Assembly (NCBI GenBank): GCA_028277085.1
Contig: JANQHL010000187.1
Location: 1-41,846 of the forward strand
DNA: 41,846 nt
From: Flavobacteriaceae bacterium
Lineage (GTDB): Bacteria > Bacteroidota > Bacteroidia > Flavobacteriales > Flavobacteriaceae
Direction of reading: 5' to 3'
The notes under the pieces were generated by a model. The model was not told where the DNA came from. It did not search any database and saw only the letters and a program-made list of their open reading frames with translations. How positions within the stretch are numbered: the first letter of the stretch is position 1; each line of letters opens with the position of its first letter. Shown piece after piece: positions 9,723 through 18,522 of this stretch. The position numbers and the translations under genes are program-made.

Positions 9723-9753
9723 TAAAGGTACGAATGGAATGGATTGAAAGCAA
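9723..9753 (-). promoter_or_regulatory. candidate promoter for the FG-GAP lipoprotein gene
   Basis: On the minus strand TTG (9753-9751) is followed after 20 bases by TACCTTTA (9730-9723), one mismatch from TAnnTTTG. Transcription would start about 15-20 bases before the ATG at 9701. It lies just after the SusD terminator hairpin, so the FG-GAP gene appears to have its own transcript. Confidence 0.45.
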
Positions 9754-9780
9754 AAACAGGGCAATTAATTGCCCTGTTCT
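9752..9780 (-). terminator. terminator of the second SusC-SusD operon
   Basis: A perfect 24-base palindrome spans 9755-9778: arm AACAGGGCAA, loop TTAA, arm TTGCCCTGTT. On the minus strand the 3' arm runs into a short T-run. It lies 45 bases past the SusD stop codon and before the FG-GAP gene. Confidence 0.65.
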
Positions 9781-9822
9781 GCAGCTAAATTTAAACTAAT
9801 AAAACTCAACTAAACTTATCTG

Positions 9823-11553
9823 TTAGTACCCAGGATTTTGTTGTAAAATACCGTTACTTAAGTCGATTGAGGTAAGCGGAATAGGTAACAAATCTTGTCT
9901 TGCTTGGTACGCATTTACCTTAGGGCCAAAATTACCAATAGTACGGGTCTCGTTAGCATAGTATTCCGTTAGTGTCTGTTCGGTAATCCCCCATCTGCGT
10001 AAATCAAACAGACGATGGCCTTCCATACCCAACTCTACACGACGCTCAAAACGAACGGCATCACGAGCAAAGCCCGCATCCGGGAAAGCGGCGTATGTCC
10101 CTATCTGATAATTCGCAGCAGGACCACTTCCGTCAACGGCTTGTACTACGGATGAAGCTGCGGCTCTTGCCCGGACCTGGTTAACATAATTCAATGCTGT
10201 AGCCAAATCCCCGGTTTCTACAGCAGCCTCTGCGGCCATTAATAATACGTCCGCAAAACGAATAATGTTGTAATTAAGTCCGGAATGCGTTTGTCCCCAG
10301 GCACCAAGACCTGATTCGCTATTAAACTCACTAGATTGATATACATTCTTTTTGGGCAAATAGGGACCGGAAATATCACTAAATCCAGCTCTGATCCACT
10401 CCTTACCGATATGTTCTCCGAAACCATTGTAATCGATACCACGTCTCCCTACAGTATAGTCTAATCGCGGATCTACTGGTGTAGTGGTATCCGGGGTAAA
10501 GGCTTCATCACTATTAATCCCGTAATCATTTAAAAAATCATCGTCGTTATACGCATCAAACAACGGTAGGCCATCCCCATCTACCCGGAACGCATTGGCC
10601 AGATCAATGGTGGGTTGATAAAAACCACAACAAGAACCAAAAGGCCCTCCACCCGGAAAGTTCAAGGTACCCCCTCTGTTCCCGTTAAGCGATTGTCCGG
10701 TATCTTCTGCAAACTGAATGGCAAAAATCGACTCCGGACCGTTTTCACCGGCTGCGGTGAAATTATTAAGATATTCCGGATCCAGAGAATACTCTCCACT
10801 GTTGATAACGGCATTCAATTCGGTTAAGGCAGCGGCCCAGTCTGCTTGGTACAGGTGTGCTTTGCCTAAATACGCTCTTGCCACCACTTGTGTAGGGCGT
10901 CCCGGATCGGATTGATCAGCCCGGGTAGCCGGAAGATTTGTTATGGCCACCTGTAAATCAGCTTCAACTTGCGCCCAAGCCGGCCCTTCATTGGGCTGAC
11001 TAAATTCTAAATTTTCATAGTTTTCGACACTTACGATGGAAACATTTCCAAAAATCTTGGTCAATTCAAAATAAAAGTGTGCTCTAAGAAAATGCGCCTC
11101 TCCTTCCTGAACGACAATGGCAGCTTCTTCAACAGGAAGGAGCGTAGAACGGTCTATACCATTTATAACAGACAATACGGCATTACAACGATTCACTCCA
11201 GCATATAGGGCTGTGAATTTAGCTCTGAAATAATCGTTGGCCGTTTGCCAATCGTTGACTTCAATTTGTAACAACTCAACCTGGTCGCCATCATTACTCC
11301 CCTTATGGGCGTCATCCGAAATCACGTCAAACCACCAGTTATCCCCTCCAACAGCAAATTGATTCCCTCTGTTGTTGCCTTCACGCCAGCCATCCAGCAT
11401 ACTGTAGGCTCCCGTTAATAATAGATCTACTCCTTGCGGATTAGCCAAGGCTTCATTACTTAGGGCACCAATAGCTGGTGTTTCGGAAAATTCATCGCCA
11501 CACGAAATCACTCCGAGCAGCACTAAAAACAAATAAACAAACTTCTTTTTCAT
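9823..11553 (-). CDS. SusD/RagB family surface lipoprotein (second pair)
   Basis: 576 residues, typical full-length SusD. Lipobox LGVISC with Cys18. The N-terminal segment LLTGAYSMLDGW and the TPR-like helices (VVARAYLGKAHLYQADWAAA) are SusD features. The C-terminal hallmarks are FERRVELGMEGHRLFDLRRW and LLPIPLTSIDLSNGILQQNP. It begins only 4 bases after the SusC stop, so the two are one transcript, ending at the palindrome at 9755-9778. As for the family, it should cap the SusC barrel and bind the ligand at the surface. Ligand not predictable from sequence. Confidence 0.95.
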   Translation of the reverse strand: MKKKFVYLFLVLLGVISCGDEFSETPAIGALSNEALANPQGVDLLLTGAYSMLDGWREGNNRGNQFAVGGDNWWFDVISDDAHKGSNDGDQVELLQIEVNDWQTANDYFRAKFTALYAGVNRCNAVLSVINGIDRSTLLPVEEAAIVVQEGEAHFLRAHFYFELTKIFGNVSIVSVENYENLEFSQPNEGPAWAQVEADLQVAITNLPATRADQSDPGRPTQVVARAYLGKAHLYQADWAAALTELNAVINSGEYSLDPEYLNNFTAAGENGPESIFAIQFAEDTGQSLNGNRGGTLNFPGGGPFGSCCGFYQPTIDLANAFRVDGDGLPLFDAYNDDDFLNDYGINSDEAFTPDTTTPVDPRLDYTVGRRGIDYNGFGEHIGKEWIRAGFSDISGPYLPKKNVYQSSEFNSESGLGAWGQTHSGLNYNIIRFADVLLMAAEAAVETGDLATALNYVNQVRARAAASSVVQAVDGSGPAANYQIGTYAAFPDAGFARDAVRFERRVELGMEGHRLFDLRRWGITEQTLTEYYANETRTIGNFGPKVNAYQARQDLLPIPLTSIDLSNGILQQNPGY

Positions 11554-11557
11554 CTTT

Positions 11558-14500
11558 TTACAATCTTAAATTTACACCTAACAAAAATATCTGGGGCACC
11601 GGAAAGGTATCTTCATCAACACCAAGGGTAAAAGCGGAGTTGACCTCACCAGAGGGTAAGATTTCCGGGTCAATACCATCGTATCCCGTTATTGTAAACA
11701 AGTTACTGGCATTTGCGTAAATACGCAAACTAGTTATTCCCCAGCTGTCCGTAAGCTGACCTGGAAGGGTATAGCCTACAACAAGGTTCCGTAACCGGAC
11801 AAAAGAACCATCTTCCACGAAGAAAGAGTTGGCGTTTGTTTCCCCATTTAACAAGGTAAAGCTTAACGCGGGTTGTGACCCGTTAGGATTTGTTGTTGGA
11901 TTAAAGGCATCCAATACCCGAGTGCTTCTATTTCCATCCGGGAAGGTGGCGAAATCCGTATAGATCTTGTCGAAATTATAGATATCATTTCCAGCTACGC
12001 CACTAAAGAAAGCACTAAAGTCCCAATTCTTATAATTCGCATTTAAGTTAAGACCAAAGGATACCTCCGGAGTTGGATTTCCAATATAGTCACGGTCATC
12101 GTCAGTAATAACCCCATCACCATTCAAATCCCTGTAGCGTATTCTTCCAACCCCATCTGCAGGTGTTTCAAAACCTTGGTCAGGTCCTGCGGCCACCTCC
12201 GCTTCACTTCTGTAAATGCCATCGGCAACTCTACCAAAGAAAGAGGAAATAGGTTGTCCTTCCTCTGTTCGTGTGACGGGTCCACCCCTAAATGATTCAC
12301 CTACAATAAAGCCTTCCAAATCGGTTACTTCGTTGTTAACCGTAGAAACATTCAAATCCACACCAAAAGTGAAATCGTTTCCAATATTTCCATCATAGGT
12401 AATGTTTAGGTCGATCCCCGAGTTTTCAACACTTCCCCGGTTTATAAAAAAGTCACTGGCATCAATAGCGGTGTCGCTAAGCACAGTTTCGTCTCTTACG
12501 ATGAGGTCTTGCGTAGTGATTTGATAGTATTCCAGGGAGATACCCAGGGAATTGTTAAAAAGACCGAGTTCCGCCCCGATGTTGAAGGTCTCACTGGTTT
12601 CCCATTGGATATCCGGATTGGCCACACCTACCAAGGCTGCCCCTTGTCTTAGATTCGTACCCCCATCAAAAGCATAATCTGCTATTGTATTATTCAAACG
12701 GTTGACATTAATGCCGGGGTTATCTGCGGGGAGTTCCTGGTTCCCTAATTGCCCCCAGGAAGCTTTAAATTTTAGGCGGTTGACCCATCCATCTTGTGGA
12801 AAAAAGTCTTCATTGCTCATGACCCAACCCCCGCTGAAGGCAGGAAACACTCCAGATTGGTTGTCCCCCAAAAATCGTGAAGAACGATCTCTCCGTACCG
12901 TAGCACTTACCAAATACTTATCTGCATATGAATAATTGACTGATCCGAAAACGGAAGACAAGGTGTTGATAAAATCAAAAGTATCCTCCGCATTTACCAG
13001 CGGAGTACCGGAAGCGTTGCTTAGTAAATAAAAGTCCGGGGTTTCAAAAAGAAAGCCGGTAGCGGATACTTCCAGGCTCTTTCCGGTATTTTCAACCGCT
13101 TCTAGACCTACTACAGCGTTAATGTTGTGATCCCCAAAGGATTTGACATAGTTTAAGGTATTGGTCCATATCCAGCTTTGTGTTTGTTGGTTGCGTTCCG
13201 CCAGCGTATTGGTTGCCCTGGGTTCCGGAGATTCTGGATCCAGCGCCGTAAAGTTACGTTGCGCTAAAATGCTGATGTTACCACCAATACTGGTTTTAAG
13301 GGTAAGTCCGTCGGTAAGCAACAGACTGGCATAGACATCTCCAATCAGCCGCGTCTCTCTAAAAAAGTCATCGGCATTCCTTGTTAAATTTGCCACGGGG
13401 TTTTCCGAATTGGAAAGTCCGTTGGCATTGTTGTATCCGCCTGCAAAACGGCCTAAATTATCACGTACAGGTACCAAAGGGCTTGCACGCAAGGCCATTT
13501 GGGTTTCGGACTCTCCAAGCTCACCTTGCGTATTGCTGTAGGCAACATTAAAGTGTTCTCCTATAGTAAGACGTTTCCCAATTTTAAATTCTGAATTTAA
13601 CCGCAGCTGCCCTCTTTCAAAACCGGTGTTCTGTTGAATACCTTCCCGATTCAAGTAGCCGAAAGTAGCCGAGTATTTGGAAGTTTCATTACCATTTGAA
13701 AGTGTGGCTGTGATATTTTGGGTAGGCGCACTATTAAAGATCTCATCCAACCAGTTGGTGCCATTAGGCTGGCGTACCGGGGCAACAACCTCTTCGCCGG
13801 AGCCTAAAAAGCTAACCCCTAATAATTGCGAAGGTACTTGTGGTGAACCTCCATTAGGAAAGTATTGCGGGTGTCTGATATCAGCTGGAGGTTCGCCATT
13901 TCGAATAGCGTCATTGGTCAAACTTTCAAAGATGACGTTTCCTAATTGTTGTGCATTCAAAATATCTGGAAGTCGATTGGCTCTGGAGAAACCGGTTGAG
14001 ATATCCACATTAACAGACAGCTTATTCTGGTTGTAATTTCCGCTTTTGGTGGTGATAATAATTACACCATTGGAAGCCCTGGCTCCATAGATGGAAGCTG
14101 CACCATCTTTAAGTACGTTAAATTGGGCTATATCCTGCGGGTTAATTGTATTTAGGATATTGGGATCCTGTGTTTGAGCTCCATCAATAATGTACAATGG
14201 ATTGTTGTTATTCGGTGTTCCCAAACCACGAATACGAACAATAGGTGCTGCACCCGGGTTACCGGCGTTTACTACACTTACACCGGTTGCCCTACCTTCT
14301 AGTGCTTCGGCAACGTTAACCAAAGGCTGTTTGGTGGCTTCTGCCACGTCTACTGATGCGACCGCACCCGTTAGATCCCCTCTGGTTTGGGCCTGATAAC
14401 CTACAATGACCACTTCATCCAGCCTATTGGCGTCTTCGCTCATTTGTACGTTAACAGTAGTTTGTCCGCTAACCGGAATTTCCTGAGTAGAAAAACCGAT

Positions 14501-14821
14501 ATAGCTAAAGACAAGGACGGCATCATCCGCTACAGTAATGGTAAAATTTCCATCAAAATCGGTCTGTGTACCGTTAGTAGTTCCTTTCTCCACGACGTTA
14601 GCTCCTGGAAGAGGGGCGCCATCGGCGTCAGTTACGGTTCCGCTAATTACGGTTTGCATCGCAGGGGGAGCGTTCTTTCCGGCATAAGTGCCGGCCGCCA
14701 TCCACTGCATGCCAAAAACCACGGCTATTGCCAAAAGGCCTTTTTTAAGACCGGAGAACAATATCCGTAATGGTGTTGGCACTAAAAAAGTGCCGGAGTC
14801 AGTTGATTGCTTCATAGTCAT
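11558..14821 (-). CDS. SusC/RagA family TonB-dependent outer-membrane receptor (second pair)
   Basis: 1087 residues; a start at the next ATG (14813-14815) is equally possible. A long N-terminal extension precedes the signal-peptide core (LLAIAVVFGMQWMAAG). Then come a carboxypeptidase-regulatory-like domain with NGTQTDFDGNFTITV, the TonB-box-like LDEVVIVGYQAQTRGDLTGA, a plug domain with VRIRGLGTPNNNNPLYIIDG and the SusC signature NVLKDGAASIYGARASNG, and a C-terminal barrel ending GVNLRL. It is divergently transcribed from the AraC-type gene at 15192 across 370 bases rich in dyads, so that regulator is the best candidate to control it. It should import a ligand with the SusD partner encoded immediately downstream. 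Confidence 0.95.
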   Translation of the reverse strand: MTMKQSTDSGTFLVPTPLRILFSGLKKGLLAIAVVFGMQWMAAGTYAGKNAPPAMQTVISGTVTDADGAPLPGANVVEKGTTNGTQTDFDGNFTITVADDAVLVFSYIGFSTQEIPVSGQTTVNVQMSEDANRLDEVVIVGYQAQTRGDLTGAVASVDVAEATKQPLVNVAEALEGRATGVSVVNAGNPGAAPIVRIRGLGTPNNNNPLYIIDGAQTQDPNILNTINPQDIAQFNVLKDGAASIYGARASNGVIIITTKSGNYNQNKLSVNVDISTGFSRANRLPDILNAQQLGNVIFESLTNDAIRNGEPPADIRHPQYFPNGGSPQVPSQLLGVSFLGSGEEVVAPVRQPNGTNWLDEIFNSAPTQNITATLSNGNETSKYSATFGYLNREGIQQNTGFERGQLRLNSEFKIGKRLTIGEHFNVAYSNTQGELGESETQMALRASPLVPVRDNLGRFAGGYNNANGLSNSENPVANLTRNADDFFRETRLIGDVYASLLLTDGLTLKTSIGGNISILAQRNFTALDPESPEPRATNTLAERNQQTQSWIWTNTLNYVKSFGDHNINAVVGLEAVENTGKSLEVSATGFLFETPDFYLLSNASGTPLVNAEDTFDFINTLSSVFGSVNYSYADKYLVSATVRRDRSSRFLGDNQSGVFPAFSGGWVMSNEDFFPQDGWVNRLKFKASWGQLGNQELPADNPGINVNRLNNTIADYAFDGGTNLRQGAALVGVANPDIQWETSETFNIGAELGLFNNSLGISLEYYQITTQDLIVRDETVLSDTAIDASDFFINRGSVENSGIDLNITYDGNIGNDFTFGVDLNVSTVNNEVTDLEGFIVGESFRGGPVTRTEEGQPISSFFGRVADGIYRSEAEVAAGPDQGFETPADGVGRIRYRDLNGDGVITDDDRDYIGNPTPEVSFGLNLNANYKNWDFSAFFSGVAGNDIYNFDKIYTDFATFPDGNRSTRVLDAFNPTTNPNGSQPALSFTLLNGETNANSFFVEDGSFVRLRNLVVGYTLPGQLTDSWGITSLRIYANASNLFTITGYDGIDPEILPSGEVNSAFTLGVDEDTFPVPQIFLLGVNLRL

Positions 14822-14983
14822 TAAGTTGTAATTGAGAGTTGTTAATTTATTGGGAATTCACACTTTTTTTTCAAGGCGAAGTCCAAATGATTGATAAAAT
14901 TATACATTCATTGTGCATGCAAAGTGTATTATTTTGTCATTCTATAATACTATTCTTCAAGAACGTAAATTTTATGTTAACTG

Positions 14984-15096
14984 AAGTGTTAAATAGCTCG
15001 TTAGCATGATTTTATAGATTTCTGCCCCTAAATACACCTATGAAGTAGGAAATAGCTAGGTATACCTATTGAAGATAGCATAAAATTTTAACACTT
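14984..15096. repeat. 10-base inverted repeat flanking the centre of the araC-susC gap
   Basis: AAGTGTTAAA (14984-14993) and its exact reverse complement TTTAACACTT (15087-15096) are separated by 93 bases. Two distant half-sites of this kind fit loop-forming AraC-type regulation. The sequence is AT-rich, so chance is possible. Confidence 0.3.
15057..15068. promoter_or_regulatory. 12-base perfect palindrome, candidate operator
   Basis: TAGGTATACCTA is a perfect dyad, 124 bases before the regulator's GTG start and about 245 bases before the SusC start. No other copy was noticed in the window. Confidence 0.3.
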
Positions 15097-15191
15097 TAAT
15101 TGTGTAGAATACATAGCGCTAAAACCAACATTTATGTGAGATTTTATTTACTTGATAAAATAGTATTATATTCATGTGATTTTTTGCCATT

Positions 15192-16064
15192 GTGTTAAAG
15201 AAATATCAAAGGGAAATTACGGCCTTATCTCCGCAGGATAGCTTTTTGGTTATGGATCGGAACAGGGATACCTTTGACTATCCCATTCATTTTCATCCGG
15301 AATTGGAACTCAATTTTATCTTAGACGGGAAGGGAATGCAGCGTACCGTGGGGTTTAGTATTGAGGAAATTGATGATTTTGAGTTGGTTCTAGTAGGCCC
15401 TAATCTAAACCACGGTTGGAAAATGCATAACTGTTCTCATGTGGTGCATGAAGTAACGATACAATTTCACAATGATCTTTTTTCGGATAATTTGATCCGA
15501 CGGAGTATTATGAAACCCTTTCGAGAAATGCTGGAGAAGTCTATTCATGGGATACTTTTCGATAAAGAAGAGGCCCAAAAAATATCACAACGATTGCTGA
15601 ATGTTTCCAAGTTGGAGGGAATAACCTATTTTTTGGAAATGTTCTCCATATTATATGACCTATCAATTACTCCTAACCAACGGCTATTGTCCAGTTCCCG
15701 GATCTCCAGGGATGATTTTGACAATAGCGATAAGATAAAACTGTTCTACAATTTTGTGCAGGAAAACTATGCTAACAAAATTACCCTGGATCAAGTGGCC
15801 AATCTGCTAAATATGAGTAAGGTCTCCTTTAATCGATTTATAAAGAAAAGCACAGAACGGACCTTTGTAGAATATCTCAATGATGTCAGAATTTCCCATG
15901 CCTCAAGGATGTTGGCAGAAGAAGAAACTCTGGGGATATCTGAGATCGCCTACCAGTGTGGTTTTCATAACATGGCAAATTTCAATCGGGTGTTTAAAAG
16001 AATAAAAGGATGCACACCAAGTCAATACCGAAAGGAGTTTTATCGATTAACCAGAATTCAATAA
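15192..16064 (+). CDS. AraC-family transcriptional regulator with N-terminal cupin
   Basis: 290 residues from a GTG start (MLKKYQREITAL). The N-terminal half is a cupin-like sensor (HFHPELELNFILDGKG, then GPNLNHGWKMHN). The C-terminal AraC/XylS double helix-turn-helix (about 190-285) includes ITLDQVANLLNMSKVSFNR and ISEIAYQCGFHNMANFNRVF, ending CTPSQYRKEF. It is divergent from the second SusC/SusD pair and 22 bases upstream of the GMC dehydrogenase, so it probably senses a small sugar-like molecule and controls one or both units. The dyads in the 14822-15191 gap are candidate sites. The ligand is unknown. Confidence 0.9.
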   Translation: MLKKYQREITALSPQDSFLVMDRNRDTFDYPIHFHPELELNFILDGKGMQRTVGFSIEEIDDFELVLVGPNLNHGWKMHNCSHVVHEVTIQFHNDLFSDNLIRRSIMKPFREMLEKSIHGILFDKEEAQKISQRLLNVSKLEGITYFLEMFSILYDLSITPNQRLLSSSRISRDDFDNSDKIKLFYNFVQENYANKITLDQVANLLNMSKVSFNRFIKKSTERTFVEYLNDVRISHASRMLAEEETLGISEIAYQCGFHNMANFNRVFKRIKGCTPSQYRKEFYRLTRIQ

Positions 16065-16086
16065 TCCAAAAAGTAAGGAAGCTTAA

Positions 16087-17808
16087 ATGCAAATTATAGA
16101 GAACGGTACTATTTACGATGCTATTATTGTGGGTTCCGGTGCGGGGGGAGGTATGGCCACCAAGATCCTGGCCGATGCCGGGTTTAAGGTAGCGGTGGTA
16201 GAGGCCGGCCCATTTTTTGACCCGGCAGACCCCAAAACGATGACCCAATTGAAATGGCCCTATGAGTCTCCAAGAAGAGGGGCAAATGTGGATCGGGCGT
16301 TCGGAGAATGGGATATGTCCTGGGGGGACTGGGAGGTAGAAGGGGAACCCTATACGCATGCTGAAGGCACTAATTTTATGTGGTGGCGCTCCAGGATGTT
16401 AGGAGGACGTACCAATCACTGGGGACGCATCTCCTTGCGTTTTGGCCCCAAGGATTTCAAGGGAAAAACAAGGGACGGTTACGGAGAGGATTGGCCAATA
16501 GGCTATGAAGATATCAAGCCGTATTACGATAAACTGGATAAGCTTATAGGTGTTTTCGGGACCAAAGAAGGTCTGGAGAATGATCCGGATGGATTCTTCC
16601 TTCCGCCCCCTAAACCACGACTACATGAATTGTTCTATATCAATGGAGCCAGAAAAACGGGGATTCCCGTAATACCCTCAAGAATGTCCATGTTAACCAA
16701 AAGGATCAACAAGGACCGTGGCGTTTGTTTCTACTGTGGGCAATGCAGTCGCTCATGCTCCGTGTATGCTGATTTTTCTGCAGGGAGTTGCTTAATATTT
16801 CCTGCTCAAAAAAATGGAGGGCAAGTAGACCTTTTTGTGAATTGTATGGTGCGGGAGGTAACCACCAATGAAGAAGGTAAAGCCACCGGTGTTTCGTACA
16901 TCAATAAAGAAGATAGAAAAGAGTATAAACTAAAAGGGAAGGTGGTGGTGTTGGCGGCATCTGCCTGCAGCTCTGCACGGATCTTGTTGAACTCCAAAAG
17001 CAAACAACATCCCAATGGTTTGGGGAATAGTAGTGATCTGGTAGGGAAGTACCTGCTGGATTCTACAGGCGCAAGTGCTGCAGGTTTTATTCCCGGGCTA
17101 ATGAACAGAAAAGTCACCTACAACGAAGACGGGGTAGGAGGGATGCATGTGTATTCTCCCTGGTGGGGGGACAACTCTCAATTGGATTTTCCAAGGGGGT
17201 ATCACATTGAAGTATGGGGTGGTATGTGGCAGCCCAACTACGGCTTTGGGTTCAATGTCAATGATTTCAACAGATTTTTTGGTTTGAAAGTAGGGGGATA
17301 CGGGGATCGTTTGCGGGAGGATGTCAAAAAATACTACGGATCAGTCATCGGATTTGGCGGCCGGGGCGAAGGTATTGCCCGAAAGGAAAATTATTGCGAA
17401 ATAGACCCTACTACCGTAGATCGCTTCGGCATACCGGTATTGCGGTTTAACTATAAGTGGTCTGATCTTGAGATAAAACAGGCCAAGCACATGCAGGATA
17501 CTTTTGAAGAGTTGATCCATAATATGGGGGGGCATTTGCTGGGAGAAAAACCGGGTAAAGATCAGCAGTATGGACTGCTTGCTCCGGGGCAGATCATTCA
17601 TGAAGTAGGGACAACGCGCATGGGGGATGATCCCAAGACATCGGTCACGAATAGATATCAGCAATTGCATGATGTGGACAATGTCTTTATTACCGATGCC
17701 GGGCCCTTTGTATCGCAGGCAGATAAGAACTGTACCTGGACCATTCTGGCACTTTCCTGGCGTGCCTCGGACTATATCATTGAACAACTGAAACAGTTAA
17801 ATATCTAA
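16087..17808 (+). CDS. GMC-family FAD-dependent oxidoreductase, large subunit (glycoside/gluconate dehydrogenase type)
   Basis: 573 residues. The FAD-binding Rossmann motif GSGAGGG is at 16-22, followed by the acidic end of strand 2 (VVEAG, 37-41), and GGRTNHWGRISLRF (106-119) is the second FAD-contact segment. The family's paired active-site residues appear as His505 (IIHEVGTTRMGDD) and Asn548 (NCTWTILAL). A Cys cluster C214-x2-C217-x2-C220-x3-C224 with C235 nearby resembles the iron-sulfur region of membrane-linked FAD glucose and glucoside 3-dehydrogenases. No signal peptide is present; export, if any, would rely on the small partner encoded 3 bases later, which has a twin-arginine-like leader. 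It likely oxidises a sugar hydroxyl and passes electrons to the respiratory chain. Substrate inferred only. Confidence 0.88.
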   Translation: MQIIENGTIYDAIIVGSGAGGGMATKILADAGFKVAVVEAGPFFDPADPKTMTQLKWPYESPRRGANVDRAFGEWDMSWGDWEVEGEPYTHAEGTNFMWWRSRMLGGRTNHWGRISLRFGPKDFKGKTRDGYGEDWPIGYEDIKPYYDKLDKLIGVFGTKEGLENDPDGFFLPPPKPRLHELFYINGARKTGIPVIPSRMSMLTKRINKDRGVCFYCGQCSRSCSVYADFSAGSCLIFPAQKNGGQVDLFVNCMVREVTTNEEGKATGVSYINKEDRKEYKLKGKVVVLAASACSSARILLNSKSKQHPNGLGNSSDLVGKYLLDSTGASAAGFIPGLMNRKVTYNEDGVGGMHVYSPWWGDNSQLDFPRGYHIEVWGGMWQPNYGFGFNVNDFNRFFGLKVGGYGDRLREDVKKYYGSVIGFGGRGEGIARKENYCEIDPTTVDRFGIPVLRFNYKWSDLEIKQAKHMQDTFEELIHNMGGHLLGEKPGKDQQYGLLAPGQIIHEVGTTRMGDDPKTSVTNRYQQLHDVDNVFITDAGPFVSQADKNCTWTILALSWRASDYIIEQLKQLNI

Positions 17809-17811
17809 GGA

Positions 17812-18522
17812 GTGGATCGAAGAAAAAGTATTCAGACCATACTGCTAGGTGCCGGGGCATCTGCCGCGGCTTTTTATGGTTGCAGGGTAGGCAAGGAAGA
17901 ACCGGAAATCCCCGCTTTACAAAAAAACAACTATTTTGGCCGGACTCCCGAAGAGTTAGAACGGCTGGAAAAGTTAAATGCTGAACAACTATTCGATGCC
18001 CACGAAATGGAGACCATTGGAGTGTTGAGTACGGTCATTTTACCACCCAGGGAACCTCATGGAGGACCTATTGAAGCGAAAGTTCCTGAATTCATTGAAT
18101 TTATGGGCAAAGACATCCCGGAACTTGAACTTACCCTTTTAGGCGGGTTAATGTGGTTAGACCATAAATGTAATACGGAGTTTGGGACGGAATTCAAATT
18201 CGCTACTTTGGAACAGCAACAAGCGATCTGCGATCAGATCTGTTGGCATGACCCTGATGTTCCTTTAGAAGAACAGGCCCTTGAGATCCAGTTCTTTGTG
18301 TTGATGCGGAACCTTGTGGTCTGTGGGTACTATACCTCCAAGGTGGGGATTGCGGATTTGGGATATAAGGGGAATATGCCAAATATTTGGAATGGTGTCC
18401 CGCAAGATGTATTGGATCAACATGGGGTAGCATACGATCCGGAGTGGATCACAAAATGCGTGGATCAAAGCAAGCGGAACGTTATTGCAGAATGGGACGA
18501 AAATGGCAATCTATTGACCTGA
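17812..18522 (+). CDS. gluconate 2-dehydrogenase subunit 3 family protein (dehydrogenase small subunit)
   Basis: 236 residues from a GTG that follows the GMC stop by 3 bases; AAGGAG directly precedes it. The N-terminus MDRRKSIQTILLGAGASA is a twin-arginine-like leader ending near AAAFYGC, where Cys could be lipidated. The remainder is helical, with HEMETIGVLSTVILPP and a C-terminal YKGNMPNIWNGVPQ, typical of the Gluconate_2-dh3 family. These partners mature or export the GMC catalytic subunit through the Tat system and dock it to its electron acceptor. Its 3' end overlaps the stop of the convergent sulfatase gene by 12 bases, so the two cannot be separated by a terminator. No cytochrome c subunit is encoded nearby. 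Confidence 0.85.
   Translation: MDRRKSIQTILLGAGASAAAFYGCRVGKEEPEIPALQKNNYFGRTPEELERLEKLNAEQLFDAHEMETIGVLSTVILPPREPHGGPIEAKVPEFIEFMGKDIPELELTLLGGLMWLDHKCNTEFGTEFKFATLEQQQAICDQICWHDPDVPLEEQALEIQFFVLMRNLVVCGYYTSKVGIADLGYKGNMPNIWNGVPQDVLDQHGVAYDPEWITKCVDQSKRNVIAEWDENGNLLT

Larger units (their letters stand above)
14822..15191. other. 370-base divergent regulatory region between susC and araC-type gene
   Basis: AT-rich, no coding sequence seen. It contains several inverted repeats: TGCATGCA at about 14914-14921, AAGTGTTAAA/TTTAACACTT (14984-14993/15087-15096) and TAGGTATACCTA (15057-15068). On the minus strand TA-CAC-TTTG (14928-14920) is a possible but imperfect -7 box for SusC. It is the natural place for AraC-type binding sites. 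Confidence 0.55.

Noticed and set aside
9702..9764. Longer N-terminus for the FG-GAP lipoprotein
   Set aside because: It would start inside the SusD terminator palindrome and upstream of the promoter, and would bury the lipoprotein signal.
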